Translations under genes and position numbers: made by a program
DNA from: Epichloe hybrida
Lineage: Eukaryota > Ascomycota > Sordariomycetes > Hypocreales > Clavicipitaceae
Direction of reading: 5' to 3'
Length of the DNA stretch: 64,000 nt
NCBI GenBank assembly: GCA_019022495.1
Contig: JAFEKR010000001.1
Span: 496,001 to 560,000, forward strand
Shown: one piece after another, positions 43,440 to 56,817 of the stretch
How the letters are laid out: each line of letters begins with the position of its first letter
Numbering within the stretch: position 1 is the first letter of the stretch
Notes under the pieces: model-generated
The model's input: only the letters and a program-made list of their open reading frames with translations
What the model was told of the DNA's origin: nothing
The model's database searches: none

Positions 43440-44500
43440 ATGGGTTGGAAAGACGGTATTCTTTTGTTCGCCCGAGATGAGAGGGTGCTGCTCATCAGTC
43501 TTGGGTTTGCTACAATGGGCATTGTCGGTACTATGACCACCGTACTGGCACTTATCCGCGACGAACACGAGATTCCCCCGAAGGAGCCCAAAACGCAATA
43601 CATTACACAAGAGACAGAAGACTCGCTTGAGCTGAGCACCCTAGAGAAATTGTTGATGCACCCTAACTACTCTATCAGAGAGGTGGCCACCAAAATCCTT
43701 TGCGATCGAGCCATCAACGACAATGAAACATTGCTTCGCTTGCTTTACGGTGTCACCCGACCAGACTATGACGAACGTATGCAATGTCTTCGGGCACTGG
43801 CTTTACTGACAGGCCAGACAATGGGTAGGACCGCCCAACTCCACCCCCCTGATTGTGAAGATCTCCCCTGCTGACTTTTGCAGGCCTCGATGGACTGTCG
43901 CAACTCAACAACGACAAGGCTTACTCAGTATTAGTGAGATCGCTCGAATTATCCCTCAAAGATACAGAACTCCCAGATTTGACTAATTATCACTGGGACG
44001 AGTATTATCTTCGGGATATGGCTGAAAGATTTTGTCTCATGTTTGTTCACGAGCTCATCAACAAATACGGGGCGAGTGCACTTGTCAAGGCCAAGTTTGT
44101 TGAGAGATGGTTAGCAAAGCAACGATGGGGGGAAGCTCCGGAAGCTCGCCGCCACAACTTCAAATCATATATGGACCTCAGAAGCAACAGAATCGTGGAC
44201 ATTGTCGATAGGATCAAACATTCCAAACGTGGATTACGTGCTTTGGAGAAGGCCGGATTGATTGATAAGAGCAATGCTAGGAGACGAATTAGGGAACTGC
44301 CTGATATTATTATGGAGCCCGAAGAGCAAATCACGGCAGACAACGATTCGGGCGTTCAAACCAGGCGACCTATACGTGAACATTCGGTAGAGGAACAACG
44401 ACTACGACGTCAACACCGCGAAGCCATGGTCCTCAACGACGGCACAAGACCCCTTGGAAGAGGGGACATCATCGAGAGGGAGCATGATTCACCAAGATAG
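43440..44500 (+). CDS. Conserved fungal protein with N-terminal membrane anchor
   Basis: Two exons (43440-43824, 43884-44500; 59-bp intron with CTGAC branch point) give 333 residues. An N-terminal transmembrane helix (RVLLISLGFATMGIVGTMTT, about residues 15-38) is followed by a helical, armadillo-like soluble part: LEKLLMHPNYSIREVATKIL, TRPDYDERMQCLRALALLTG, DMAERFCLMFVHELINKYGA, KHSKRGLRALEKAGLIDKSN. The C-terminus is charged and probably disordered. It resembles proteins often annotated in filamentous fungi as cytoskeleton-associated, but I know of no firm function. The helical repeats suggest a protein-binding scaffold on an organelle surface; that is inference. Confidence 0.8.
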
Positions 44501-45904
44501 TGGGCATGTTTTACTGCTACTAGATAAGCTACAGATTCTCGCCTGCCTATTCGAACGGGTCGAGAAGGATCCGGGGAGGGCTATGCGAAGCTCATTCAGC
44601 ATTCCATCGCGCATAAAGGTTGTTGCTCTGGCCGTTGACAGGGAGTTGCGAACGAGCTGGTCAGAATGTTGCCACCGAGTTTCGTCAGTACTCCATCCAT
44701 CCACCTGGCACAACTATTCATTGACAGTCCTGTAAGGGTCGGTGGCTTCTCATCCCCCCGCCCCCAAATTTTCCACTGACAGACATGCCATTGGGAAATT
44801 ATCGTGAATTACGGAGTACAAAGGCATAAAAGCTACAGAGTATGAATCTAAGACAAGCGGAAAATGGGTTTCTGATCAAAATTATGTTTGATCGCCCCGT
44901 TACCCGACAGCAGCGTCTTATTGGTATGTCTCAGGCAGTAGGGGCTGGTTCTGGCTGGGAGACAATGCCTTGATAAGATATCGGCCAAAAGCAATACTAT
45001 GTATGATAGAGCTAGTACTCGGTAGAATACTACTATCCAAACTCAAGAAAGAAGAATAGCACGCTAAAGGTGGTGATGCCTCGTGAGTCTCGCGACTCGA
45101 GCCTTCTCTCCATCTAAACGGGAATTTGCGCTTTATCTACATGTACACAAAACTCAGTAGTGTGGGACAGGTGAGTTTCGTGCGGATTGAGAAGTCTTCT
45201 TAAGGAACGGTGCATGAGACGACACACTAGTAAATTGCGCTAGATGATGCTTGTTCTGCAGGGCGAGGAAACCCACGACGTTAGTAACAACAGGAACACA
45301 ATCAGGGGTCTTACACAATTCGGTTTGAATGGAAGTTGTGGTGGGTTGGACGGCGGAACTTTCTGGGCATAAAATGACAGCGAGGCCACGACAGCAATCG
45401 TCCCAGAGGCACCGAACGCTCGTTCTCAGTCTTCTTTGGCCGAACTCGATCGCTGATCGCTCACCGAGTATTCCGCACACCGGCCAGCGCGTCAGTCATT
45501 TGTTGCTGCGATCTTGTACGATTTTCTTGTTTTGAAAAGACTGACCGACATTAAGTGTGCAAAGCCGGTCAACATGCCAAGAAAGGTATCATACACTTGT
45601 CGAATTTCATAATCTACACAAAGAACTGCGAGTGGCATTGGCGTTGATACTTGAGACAAGTCGTCATTCTCCTAGGGTAGCTTCGATTAATTAATTGCCT
45701 CACCTAATGCAATGCGTACATCACCTCGGGCTCCATATTCGTAGAAACCTAATCCGTACTGAGGAAACTACCCGCAGGTACCTAGCGTGGAGAAGGTGTC
45801 TTGCGTGGTCCTCGTATTACCTTCCCAGGAGAACCATGCACAGAAACGCAGTGTCACTGTCACCAAGGGTGCGATCCAAGTCAGCGCAGTCGTTTAAAAG
45901 CTAG
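44501..45904. other. Gene-free stretch before the AT-rich block
   Basis: No gene is seen on either strand. Composition is normal, with short featureless open frames (44454-44735, 45154-45535). A TACGGAGTAC motif is at about 44812. The stretch ends at about 45,905, where composition changes abruptly to more than three quarters A+T by eye. Confidence 0.55.
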
Positions 45905-46735
45905 CGCACTTAAGACCCCTATAGGTATAAATTAGCTATAGATATAGGTAAAGAGCTTACTTTATACTATTTATAGTACCTTTTCTTATTAATATATAAG
46001 GGGGTAAAGAGATTTTATATTACCCTAGCCTCTCTTATTTATTAATAAAAGCTTTCCCTTATAAATAAATAAATTATTATTAAAGAATTTCTTATATCTT
46101 TATACTTTTCTTTTTAAAATACCTTTATCTTTAGCTTAATGTGCTTTATAGCTTAGTTATTTACTACTTCTTAGTATAGTATTACTATAAGGTAAATAAA
46201 TAGTTAAATAATATACTTACTAAAGAAGCTTTATAAAGCCTAGGTTAATAGTAAATTAAATAGTATAAAGTATAATATAACTTAAATTACTTTAAAAGAG
46301 ATTATCCTTATAATATAAGATTATTACCCTTAGTATAAATAGATTATAAAGTTAATAAAATAAAACTATTATAGCTTATAAAACTATTAGTAAGTGTTTT
46401 TATAGGCTAAAAGGTATTTAAGTATTTAATATAATAAGGTAAAGTATATACTTTAAATAAGTAATATAAATACTAAGTTACTTAAAAAGAAGTTTAGGTT
46501 AATTAAAAGAAAGGTTATAACCTAGCTACTCTTAGTTACTAATAATATTACTTATAATACTTAGTATAATATCTTTTTAAAGGACTTACTAGCTAGGGGT
46601 ACTATATTAAAAGTAAGTAATAATATAGGCTTTATAGTAGTAATATAATATCTTAATAATCTAATAGATAAAGATAATAATTAATAAGGGAATACTAAAA
46701 TAGTTAAGAATAATAGTATTAAATAACTAGTGCCC

Positions 46736-46806
46736 CGGATTGCGAATCGATCGAGTCTCGCACAAAGTGCACTGCAAAGCTCAAGCTTCGCCTAGCTACC
46801 CCGGAT
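46736..46806. other. GC-richer island inside the AT block
   Basis: About 70 bp of normal composition (CCCCGGATTGCGAATCGATC, GTGCACTGCAAAGCTCAAGC) interrupt AT-saturated sequence on both sides. It may be the end of a later insertion, or single-copy DNA that escaped mutation. It is not coding. Confidence 0.6.
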
Positions 46807-47135
46807 TAGACCTAGAATAGATGCAAAATAGAGGCAAAAATAACTCACTTTAAGATCTTTTAACTTAGCCTACTCTAATTACTTTACTATTAGAGATTTC
46901 CTTAGTATCTCTTAGAAGTTATAATTTCCTAGGTAAATTAAAGCTAGAATAGTACTAATAGTAAAGTACTTATAGAATCTAGTGATATAAGTAATCTAGA
47001 TATAAAACCACCTAGTCACTAGACCTAAATTACCTACCCCTTACTATAATTAAATAAAATCACGTGCTTAGAGTTTATAAGGTATCTAGGCTAAGGCTAG
47101 GTTAAAGTTAGCTAAAAAGTAAGGCACTAGAGGAT
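46797..47135. repeat. Dispersed repeat, copy 1
   Basis: It begins CCTAGCTACCCCGGATTAGA and shares order and wording with 59,955-60,550, including AAACCACCTAG, ACCTAAATTACCTACCCCTT, ACTATAATTAAATAAAA and the end GCTAAAAAGTAAGGCACTAG. The copies are diverged, and copy 2 carries an extra insertion of about 230 bp. The family is unknown. Confidence 0.75.
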
Positions 47136-47229
47136 AGCTTTGCATACTTTTCCGCACTAACCCCAAGGTTTGGAATTGCCTCTAAAATACAAATCACATT
47201 AATATTTAAAATCCTTACCTTTATTTCTC

Positions 47230-50200
47230 CCCCCCTATAATATCACACTATAATAAAGCTAGTAGTAAGAGTATAAATAAGATACTAATAGTAATTAATA
47301 TAAGCTTAGGGGGGCTAGCTTAGAGTAGCTACTACCTAAATATAAGAATAGAATAGTTTAATATCTAAAGGAGTAAAGATAACCTAATAGTAAACTAAAA
47401 CTAATTTATATACCCTAAAGATATAAAATATTATAATAAGATTACTAGCCTTATCCTAAGTAATAAAGTTACTTAAGTATAGTGTATTATACTTACTATA
47501 GCTAACTAGGTAGTAAACTATACCTAAGCTAAAATAAAAACTATAAACACTAATAATAGTAATATTTATACTACTAAAGAAGCATTAAAAATAGCCCTTA
47601 AGAAGGCTATTAAGGAGGAAGCTAAAGATAATAACTCCCTAACCTAGGCTAGTATTATAGCTAAGCTTACCCTAAAATAACTAAATACTAACCCCCTCTC
47701 TCTCTAGGTCCCTAGAAAATAATATAGAGAAGTACTTATAAAAGGAAACACTATATAAGAATTACTCTAGTCTAGGGGCGTAAAAGATATAGTTATAGCT
47801 ATAAATAAAGCTATTAAGCAAGCCTTAGTAGTAGTAACTAAAAGACTCCTTAGTAAGGATATAATTATTACCTTTAAAGAAAATATAGTATAGTATAAAG
47901 AAAACTAAAAATAAATTACTAAAGTATTTAGCCTAGAGGTAGCTATTTATTACTATATACTTAGTATTATTATTAAGGGTTTTCTAATAAAGTATATATC
48001 TATTAAGAACCTAGTAATAGAAATTAGAAAAGTAAATAAAGTAAATATAATTAAGGTAACTATAAGACACCCCTAGGGTAAGAATACCTAGTAAACCACC
48101 CTAATTCTTACACTAGCTAAAGTTAAAGATACTAATAAAATATACTAAGATAAAATAGTCTTTAAAGCAAAGCTATTCTAAACTAAACTATATAATAAGA
48201 CCTTATAACCTAGATAGTGCTATAACTACTTCTAAATAGAATATATTACTAAGTTTTATAAGGTAATACTAAGGTATAGTAAGTATAAAGCTAGCTAGTA
48301 TAAAGATAGTAAGGCATTATACCTAATAATAAATAAATAACTTAAGGAAAACTATATCCTATACTTTAGACTATACCTAGCTTAGTCTAAAGACTACCTA
48401 GTACTAAAAGAGAAGTAAAATATAGTAAAGGCTAGTTACCTAAAATAACTATCTTACTTTACCTCTAGCTCCCTTAGTAAAAACCTAGCTCTAGCCTAAG
48501 AGAGAGCTAGTATAGCTATAAAACCTATAGTAATAATAGGAAAAAAGAGAGGTTAACCTATAAACGCAAAGTAAAGCGCTAAATAGCTAAGAGCTAAAAG
48601 CATTAGGTATTATATAAAATAACTTAAGGCTAGAATAAAACTAGTATAAAATAGCTAAGACTTACTACTACCTCCCTAATTAATATAGTAATATTATAAG
48701 TTCTCTTCTAGAATATAAATAAAAAGGATAGCCTAATATATATTACGCTTTATTACTAGACTAATATAAATATAATAGTAATCTAAGAGTAAGAATATAT
48801 AAAACATTTATAGCCCCTTATACTAGGCCTTACCTAGTTTTAACTTACACACTATAATAGGTATAATACTATATATATTAATAAGAAACATAATATAAGG
48901 TTATAGTTAGCCTAGGGAAAGCCTAATTAGTTACTAGTGGAAATTCATAGGATTAATATCTATTCCCTTTATTTAGAAGGTTATAGTAATAACTAAAATA
49001 CCCCTATATAAGATATTAACATAGAGACGCTATATAACTAGAGCGTATTTATAGAAGATTTTAACTAAAAGCATCCCCTTTAGGATAGGCTAGATAAAAC
49101 CACTAATAAAGCAAATAAGCTACTAGAACTTATAAGCTAGTAAAGGCTTAAACTAGTAATACCCTAAGGGGAACTAACTAGATAACATAAGGATAATAAG
49201 GATAGTACTATAAACCTAGTATAGGTAACCCTAGATATCTAAGTTTACTATAAAGGAGTAAAAGACCTTACTAGATTTAACTATATCCTATAGCTAATTA
49301 GTATCTTCACTAGCCTATAAGATAATATCCTATAGGCCCTTAGACACATATAGAATATAATAGATAAACTATACATAAAGGCAAAGGTAGTAGTATGCTT
49401 TTAACCTAAAAACGCCCTAGATCTATAAGATAAAGAAGGGATAAATATGTACGCTACCTAGCTTATTATAAACCTTTAATAAATAGTAAATAAGGTAGCC
49501 TTATAGAAGCCCTAGGGGCTCCTTAGCCTAGAGGTATAGTAGTTAAGAATAGCTAAAGAGGTAGTTACTAAAGCTAGATAAGTAAAGAGATAATAAAGAT
49601 AATAGAGAATAAAAGTAAACTAGTAAGCTTATACTAAGGTAAATAAGGACTAAGAATAAGTTATTAAAACTAGAAGAAAAAACATATAAAGAGATACCTT
49701 ATAAAAGGCTAATATATAAAGAAAGAATAAGGGAGTGTAAAGACTAAAGAGATAGGCCTAGCTTTAAAGCTAAGCCCCCCTAGAACTACCTAGGCTACTA
49801 AAGCTAAAAAGGACTAAAAATAACCCAAACCTAGCTACTATATATAAGAATAAAGTAAGTATACTAGCACTAAGGTTCTTCCCTAAGCCTATAGTAAACC
49901 TCTTTTAAATCCTAGACCTTACCTTCCTAAAGCTAGATAATGCACTATTCCTAGATAATAACTAGTTTAGACTAGAAAAGATATTAGATATTATATTAGA
50001 TATAGCTAGCTAGAAAGCACTAGGTAATAATAAGCTCCTAGTAGGCCTTATTAAGGCCTATAATAAGCTAGTAAAAGAAGCTATAGTCTAGCTCCTAAAC
50101 ACTATCCTTAAAGTAAGGTATTTCCTAGCCTAATTCTAGACTACTAGAGTAATAGTAATTAGGAAACTAGGTAAGATAATAAAAGAGATAAGAAGAGCTA

Positions 50201-51888
50201 ATACTTAGAGGCTTATCTCCTTACTAAATATTATAGGAAAAATTATAGAAGTAGTAATTATAAAGTAACTTATAGCCTTTACTAAGGCAAAAGGACTTCT
50301 CCTAAAGCTATAGATAAGGAATAGGATAAATAGGTTAATAAAGACTATAATTAGGGTCTTAGTAAAGTATATAAGAGAGGCTTAGAGTAAGGGTAAAATT
50401 ACCTTACTTACCTAGATAAATATCTTATTTACTTTTAATAGAGTTAGCTACCTATACCTAATTTACTTACTAATCCTAATAGAAATCCCTTACTAGCTAA
50501 TAGCTATAATATAAAGCTTCCTAGTAAATAGAATAAGCTAGCTTAGCTTTAATAAAGGACTCTTTAGACCCTTTAAGATTAAGGCTAGTACCCTATAAGA
50601 ATCTCCCCTTTTACTAATTCTCTTTTTCCTTTACTTTATAAAACTTTATATATACCTTTAGGCTATCCTAGGTATAGTAGTAATTAGATTTACTAATAAT
50701 ATAAATATTATAGTATTTAGTAAAAATATAGTATAAACCTAGAGAAAACTTAAGGCTACTTAGAAAATCTATAAGAAATAAGTAAAAGAGGTAAAAGTAA
50801 AGTTTAACCTAGTAAAAACTAAACTTATATACTTTAGTAAGGCCTATAGGCCCCTATAGGCTAGGGTCTAGCTTAGTATAGAGAAAATAGTGCTAATAGA
50901 GGTATGCTAATTCCTTAGGGTATAGGTAAATAAGAAACTTAACTAGAGTGCCTATAAGAATATCCTTAAGAGAAAACTAGCCTAGTAATAGCTTATACTC
51001 TTTATATTAGTAGCATTAGCATAGGGCATTAGCTTTAGAGACACCTAGCTTATATATATATAGGTAGTCTAGCCTATTCTTACCTATAGGGTAAGCGCTT
51101 ACTATACCCTAACTAAGAAAGGAGAAAAACTATAAGAAATAGTTAGAAGTTTTATAGTAAACTAATTAACCTATCTTTAGACTATAGCTAAAGTGTTTAA
51201 GGCTATACTAATTACTTAGCTAGAAGTTAAAACCTATATCCCCCCCCTAGACCTTTACTTAAATAAGATAAAGTAAAAGTTTAAGGAAAGGATTATACTT
51301 AGTAAAATAATAAATAAGATATAGGCTATAGCTAACTTAGTGTAAATAGTACTATAATATAAAAGAAAACCCTTACTTACTAATAATAAACTAAATATAT
51401 AACTATATAAGAAGTAAAAGAAAAGATAGGAAGACTAGTATTCTAATAGGTAATAGAGATAATATAGGCATAGGAGAGAGCTAATAGAGAACTACTTACC
51501 TACCTATAACCTAAAGGAAATCTAGAAATTTCACACTAAGCTTAATAAGTATATCTCCTTTATAATAGTATAATTATATATAGGAAAGATTAGCCTTAAT
51601 AAGTTTCTTTTCTAAAGGTACATTCCTAGGGTAGCTTTGCTCTTATATAGCTGCAGTTATATAGTTAAAGACTAGTATTATATAATTATTAACTACGCTA
51701 ACTATAGCTATAGACACCCCTAAATAAGATAGCCTAGAGACATATAGGAGGTAAGGCTAGCCCTAGATAATCCCCTAAAGGCAAGATATATTATAAAGTA
51801 ATTCCTTAGAATAAGAAGACTCTAATACTACACATTAGTATAAGACCTAGCCTTTAGTTAATATAAACTAGGGGAGAATCTAGGCTAC
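47230..51888 (+). mobile_element. Tad1-like LINE (non-LTR retrotransposon) relic
   Basis: Conceptual translation through stops shows LINE domains in order. First come zinc-knuckle remnants (48,215-48,420) where cysteines and a histidine read Tyr. Next is an endonuclease motif at 49,045-49,080, reading EDFN then KHPL where GDFN/HHPLW is usual. The reverse transcriptase follows: RLISLLNIIGKIIE (50,209-50,250), an ESPLLLILFFLYF remnant near 50,600 where QGSPLSPILF is usual, and the catalytic FxDD now F-T-N-N at 50,689-50,700. An RNase-H-like tail follows. Both catalytic aspartates are asparagines and stops are frequent. The 3' end is interrupted by the copia insertion at 51,889 and probably continues at 59,099. 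The 5' end is approximate. Confidence 0.85.
51884..51888. repeat. Target-site duplication GCTAC, left
   Basis: GCTAC directly precedes the left LTR. The same five bases follow the right LTR at 59,094-59,098. Five bases is the usual copia target duplication. Confidence 0.75.
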
Positions 51889-52708
51889 TTTTGAAATGTA
51901 GGGAGCTAGTTGCCAGCTGGCAACAGCTATACAGGTGTAGCTCTACGGTCAGGGACTAGTAGAACCACCACGTTAAATATTTATTTAACGCAACGCAATG
52001 GAAAGTTTTGGCAGTTATTAACTAATTAAATTCAATCTAGATGACTTTTACAATATCTTATATACTAATAGAATTGATTTTAGTGACGTTATATGGGCAA
52101 TGCAGCTGTTAGATTGAGAGGCCCAGCTATCTAGCTAGATTAAAAAGATCTTCTTTCTCTCATATACCCACTAACCGTATTAGTGAATCTAGACCGCTAA
52201 AGAGGTCTTACAGGCTACTTTTTATTTTCCGCAAAATTTATTTATATGTAAAATCCAAAAAATCAACTCACCACTATACAAACTAGCAACCTATATGCAC
52301 TAAATTTTGGTTTAAAAAATATTCCTATATAAAATAAAAGCCTTATCTTCTAGCTTTAATTTGCTATATGTAAGACTTTTATATGACCTCTAGTTAAAGA
52401 GAAAATCGCTATTAAAGATAGCTATAGGGTAACCTGCTTACGTCACCCTAGCTTACCTAATTACTAGTGGCGCTATGGTTATGGCTGCGCTTGTAGCCAT
52501 AACGCAATTAAATAATTCACAATTAATAATTGATTTAGATTAGTTATTCACACGGTTAGTCGCAGCTATTAATAGCTATAACATAGCTATTAATAGCTAC
52601 CTTTATAACCGTTAATAGCTACAGTGTAGCTATTAGGCTTGCAATGCAAGCTAGTAATAGAAAGGTCCTTTAACTAGAAAGGGCTAAAAATAGGTCCTAT
52701 TTTTAACA
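51889..52708 (-). repeat. 3' LTR of the copia element
   Basis: Direct repeat of 58,274-59,093, equal length (820 bp). It starts (on +) TTTTGAAATGTAGGGAGC and ends CCTATTTTTAACA. Nearly all differences from the other LTR are C/T or G/A transitions. The exact outer 8 bp are inferred from the target duplication. Confidence 0.9.
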
Positions 52709-55700
52709 CCCCCTCTATAAAAGAATTACATATAAGCTAATTAAAAGCGTATAAAGTGATATAGGGTAAACAAGAACTTTTAGATAAAAACAGATAAAAG
52801 GGAAAAATAGGAAAAGATAAAAGACCCCCTTTTGAATTCCTAGCTATTGTTAAATATAGCTCCCTTTTTAGCGTTATTTTTAGTTCCCTATTAAAGGGAT
52901 TTAGTTATTGGTTTTTAGTAATTATTAAGCCCTAAGAGCCTAATAAAAGCCTAATAAAGAGGCCTAGATAATGGTTTCGTTAAGCTATCTGCAGGCATTA
53001 ACTTCGTATCTAGATATTTAATCTTAGCTAAACCCTCTAAAACCTATTACCTAATATAGTTAAACTTTAGCAAGGTATGCTTTATATAGCTATGTAAGGC
53101 AAGGTTATAGGTAGTGGTTATAGCGCCTTAATTATTATAATATATCTAGATAAGGGGAGAAATAAGGGGTTTTAGCTCCTTAAATAAGCCCTAAAGTCAC
53201 TATAGCTCCTGGAAGGTCTCGCAGATAGCGTTAGCTTTAGCTTCTAATGTTAATAGAGCTATTGTACTAGCTTTCTTTGATTTCTAGCTAATAGGTCCGC
53301 TAGCTAGCTTAAATAGATAAGCGTAGGTTAATTTAAAGGTCTTTTTATCCCTTGTAAAATCACTATCGCAATAACCTATTAGGCTTTTGCTAGCTATACC
53401 TTTAGGGTCTCCCCTATAAATTATAGCGAGGAATTTAGTCCCTAATAGGTACCTAAGCAGGTTTTTAGCTGCTTTTAGGTGCTCTATATAGGGCCTAGCT
53501 AGTGCTATAGATAGCCACTAAAGTGTAAAGGCCACGTCTAGCCTTATAAGTAACATTAGGTATATTATAGTCCCTATAATGCACTAATAGAGCTTGATTT
53601 CACTAGCTATTAAAAGCTTAGTGGTCTACGTAGCTAAAACGCCTAGCTAAAGAGGTATGCTAATAGGCTTACTATCTAGCATATTAAATTAATTTAAAGC
53701 CTCTAAGATATACTAAGATTAATGAATTTTTAGGACCCTATTAGGTCTATCTTATATAATTTAAACCCCTAAGAAGAATTTAGCTAGCCCCCTATTTTCT
53801 ATTAGATAGACTTTATAAAGTTTCTTTTTAAGTCTTTAGATATAATGTAAATCTATTCTAATTAGAAGATAATTATCTATATACATGATAATAAAGGTTT
53901 TAGTGGAGGAATTATAAAATATAGCTAGGTTAGAAATTAGAGGGCTAAATCCTAGGGACTTTAGTACTACAATTAGTGCTTATTACCACTCCCTTAAGCT
54001 TTGTTTTAGGCTATATAAAGATTTCTATAATAAAATTACTTAATCTTTAGAAGGTTTATAGCTAAAACTTTTAGCTAATTTAGCTAATTTAGGATTTGCT
54101 TTAAGGAATTTAATAAATCCATCTAGAATAACTATATAAATCTGTTATTATAGCTTACTATTAAGAAAAGCTCCTATAAAATCAACCTATTTAATTTCCT
54201 AGTTATTCCAAGCCGCTAGGGCTAGTAAAATCCTCTAGCTAGGGGGAATGCTTATGGCTGCAAAGGTCTCTAGATAATCTAGACCTTTGATTTACATAAA
54301 TCCCTTAGCAATGAGTTAGGCCTTATATTTTAAAGGATTATTTTCTTTATCCTTTTTAAGCTTATAAACAAGCCTATTCTTTAGTACTTTTTAGCCCTTA
54401 AGTACTTAGTCTTTCCCTATAAATTTAAAAGTACTAGCCTTTAGAAGCTATTTGTATTCCTTATACGTAGCTTCTATCTATTTATCCCTTTTAGGGCTAG
54501 ATATAGCTTACTTCTAGGTCTTAGGTTTAGGGCTATTAGGGTTATTTTCCTTTAGCTTCTCCTATACCTTAAAGTAAATTTCTTTTATAAAATCTAGAGA
54601 AGAAGGGGAACTAATATTAACATCTATAGGGTTAATATTAGGGTTAAAGTTAGTAATTTTATCAAAATCAAGGTCCGGAGTCAAAATCTAATTTCCTAGG
54701 GAAGTTACAGGCATGGCCTCCTCTGAGGCCTTTAGAATCAGTTCCTTAGGGGGTTATACAGGCCCTATAGGGTGTTTTTTTTAACCTATAGGGGGACCTC
54801 CTATGTTGTCTATAGGGTAATCCTTTAAACCTTGATTTAGATCTTGATTTTCTAAATCATTTTCCCCCTCTAAAGGGTTATCCCCTATAGAAAGCCTAGG
54901 TAATCCTTTAGAGACAGGACCTATAGGCTTTATAATCTTAATAAAGCTAGTCTTTATAACTAGCCTTTTAGAGGGGATATACACTAGATAGGTGTTAGAA
55001 CCTAGTGTAGCTAATAACCTTCTAGGGATAGTCCTAGCTACTAACTTCTAGGCTTTAGGTTGTTTTTCTAGGGGGATTAGAATCTCATAGTGAGATCCTA
55101 TGGCTCTAATACTGCTAATATTAGTCGTACAGGGCTGATTTAGCTCCCTAGCTAGCAGTTGTTTAGGGCTTTTATCCTTAGTGGTATTAGCAGTTATATT
55201 AACTAGGTTAATAACTATAGGTAATACAAAACACCATAGATATAAGGGTAATTTTGCCCACTAGATAGTAGCCCTTAATCAATCTAGAATAGTACGAATA
55301 GAACGCTCTGCTAATCCATTTTGCTCATGGATATAGGGACTAGAAGTTATAAATTTAATCCCTTTAGAATTTAACTAGGTTTAATAACTAGAATCGATTT
55401 CTTAGCTCCTATTAAAGTGAAGGTGCCTAGGATATTAACCTAGTTGATTTTTAAGCCCTCTAAAGAAGCCCTTAATAGCCCTATAAACAGTTAGGCCTTT
55501 ATTATTTAGTAATAAGAATACCCACTTATATCTAGTTTTTTAATTAACTAGAAATAAGCAAATTAACTGTTTATTGTATAGTATAGGGCTGATTTTTAGC
55601 GTATCCCCCTCTATTTAATCTAGAGCTCTAGGGGGGTTAGGGATAGCTAATTTCCTAGGTCTTCTAACTGCCTTAGATTAATCACAAGCTATATATTTAA

Positions 55701-56409
55701 AGTCTTTATCCTTAATTTTAGAAAAATCAGGGATTCCTTTAGTTATAAGGCTTGTTTTCTTTAGCAAAGGAAGCCCTAGGTGCCCTAATCGTACATGCTA
55801 TAGGCTAGCTAGTTCTAGTAACTTTTGATATTAAAGGTCTTTAGGGCCTGAATTAGGGTCTAGATTTAGGTCTAGACTAGGGCCCTCTCCGTTAGTCCCC
55901 TGCTAGGCCCCTTAAGAACCATAGGCCTCTTAGGGAGGTATTAGGGACCTTTTTCCTCCACTAAGGCCCTCTAACACCCCTAAATCTATTTCTTTATATT
56001 TATAAGGGACCTAACCTAGGGCTATAGGCGTTGGAGAAGGGACTAAATCCCCTAAATCATCCCGTATAACTTCTTCAATATCATTATTATTTTCGTTGAT
56101 TTCAGTGATTTTGTCTAAATTAGAAGCCTAATCCGGCTTTTTAGAGGGAATTTGAACCTCTATAGGGTAGCTAATCGGATAGCTATAACCCCTAAAGCTA
56201 GCATAGGTAAAAGGTTAGATATAATGAGATTTTTTACAGGGCCCTTTATGTAACGTTAGTGTAGATTGGTTTTTAACGTGAAAGAAAAAACCATGTTTTT
56301 CTATATCTAGGTAAGCAATACAAGACCTATCTTTAAGATAAAGATGGTTTTTTATAAAGCAACCGCTAGATATATAGTGAATAAGGCTACTAACTATATT
56401 AACATTAAG

Positions 56410-56817
56410 CTAAGGAAAATATAGAGTATCCTTTAGCACTAAGGTCCTATATTTATTAGGTTTCTTTTGATATAAGACCTTAAAAATAGCACTACCGTGA
56501 CCCTTAGGATAAATAGGGCCACCACTAGTTATAATAGGGTTAGATTCCCCTTTCTTAAAAGGGGTATAATCCCTAAAGACCTCCCTAGAATTAACTATAT
56601 GTACGGTTAAACCTGTATTATATAATAGGGCCTTTTTTATGTCTTTACTATAATAATTAAAACCATTTAAGGTATTAATTTCTTGTTTTTCATTATCTGA
56701 ATCACTAGAGCTAGAATTAGAGCTACTATTGCTAGAGCTCTTATAACTAGTCTTATAATTACTAGGTTTCTTATATAGATTAAGTGCTCTATTAGAAAGG
56801 TTATAATTTCCTAGCAT
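56410..56817 (-). pseudogene. Copia protease-region fragment
   Basis: The longest surviving open frame of the element, 135 codons. It includes a Ser-rich linker, then YNTGLTVHIVN and FRDYTPFKKGE, which match the copia protease region except that the catalytic Asp is Asn. It is a fragment of gag-pol, not an independent gene. Confidence 0.8.
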
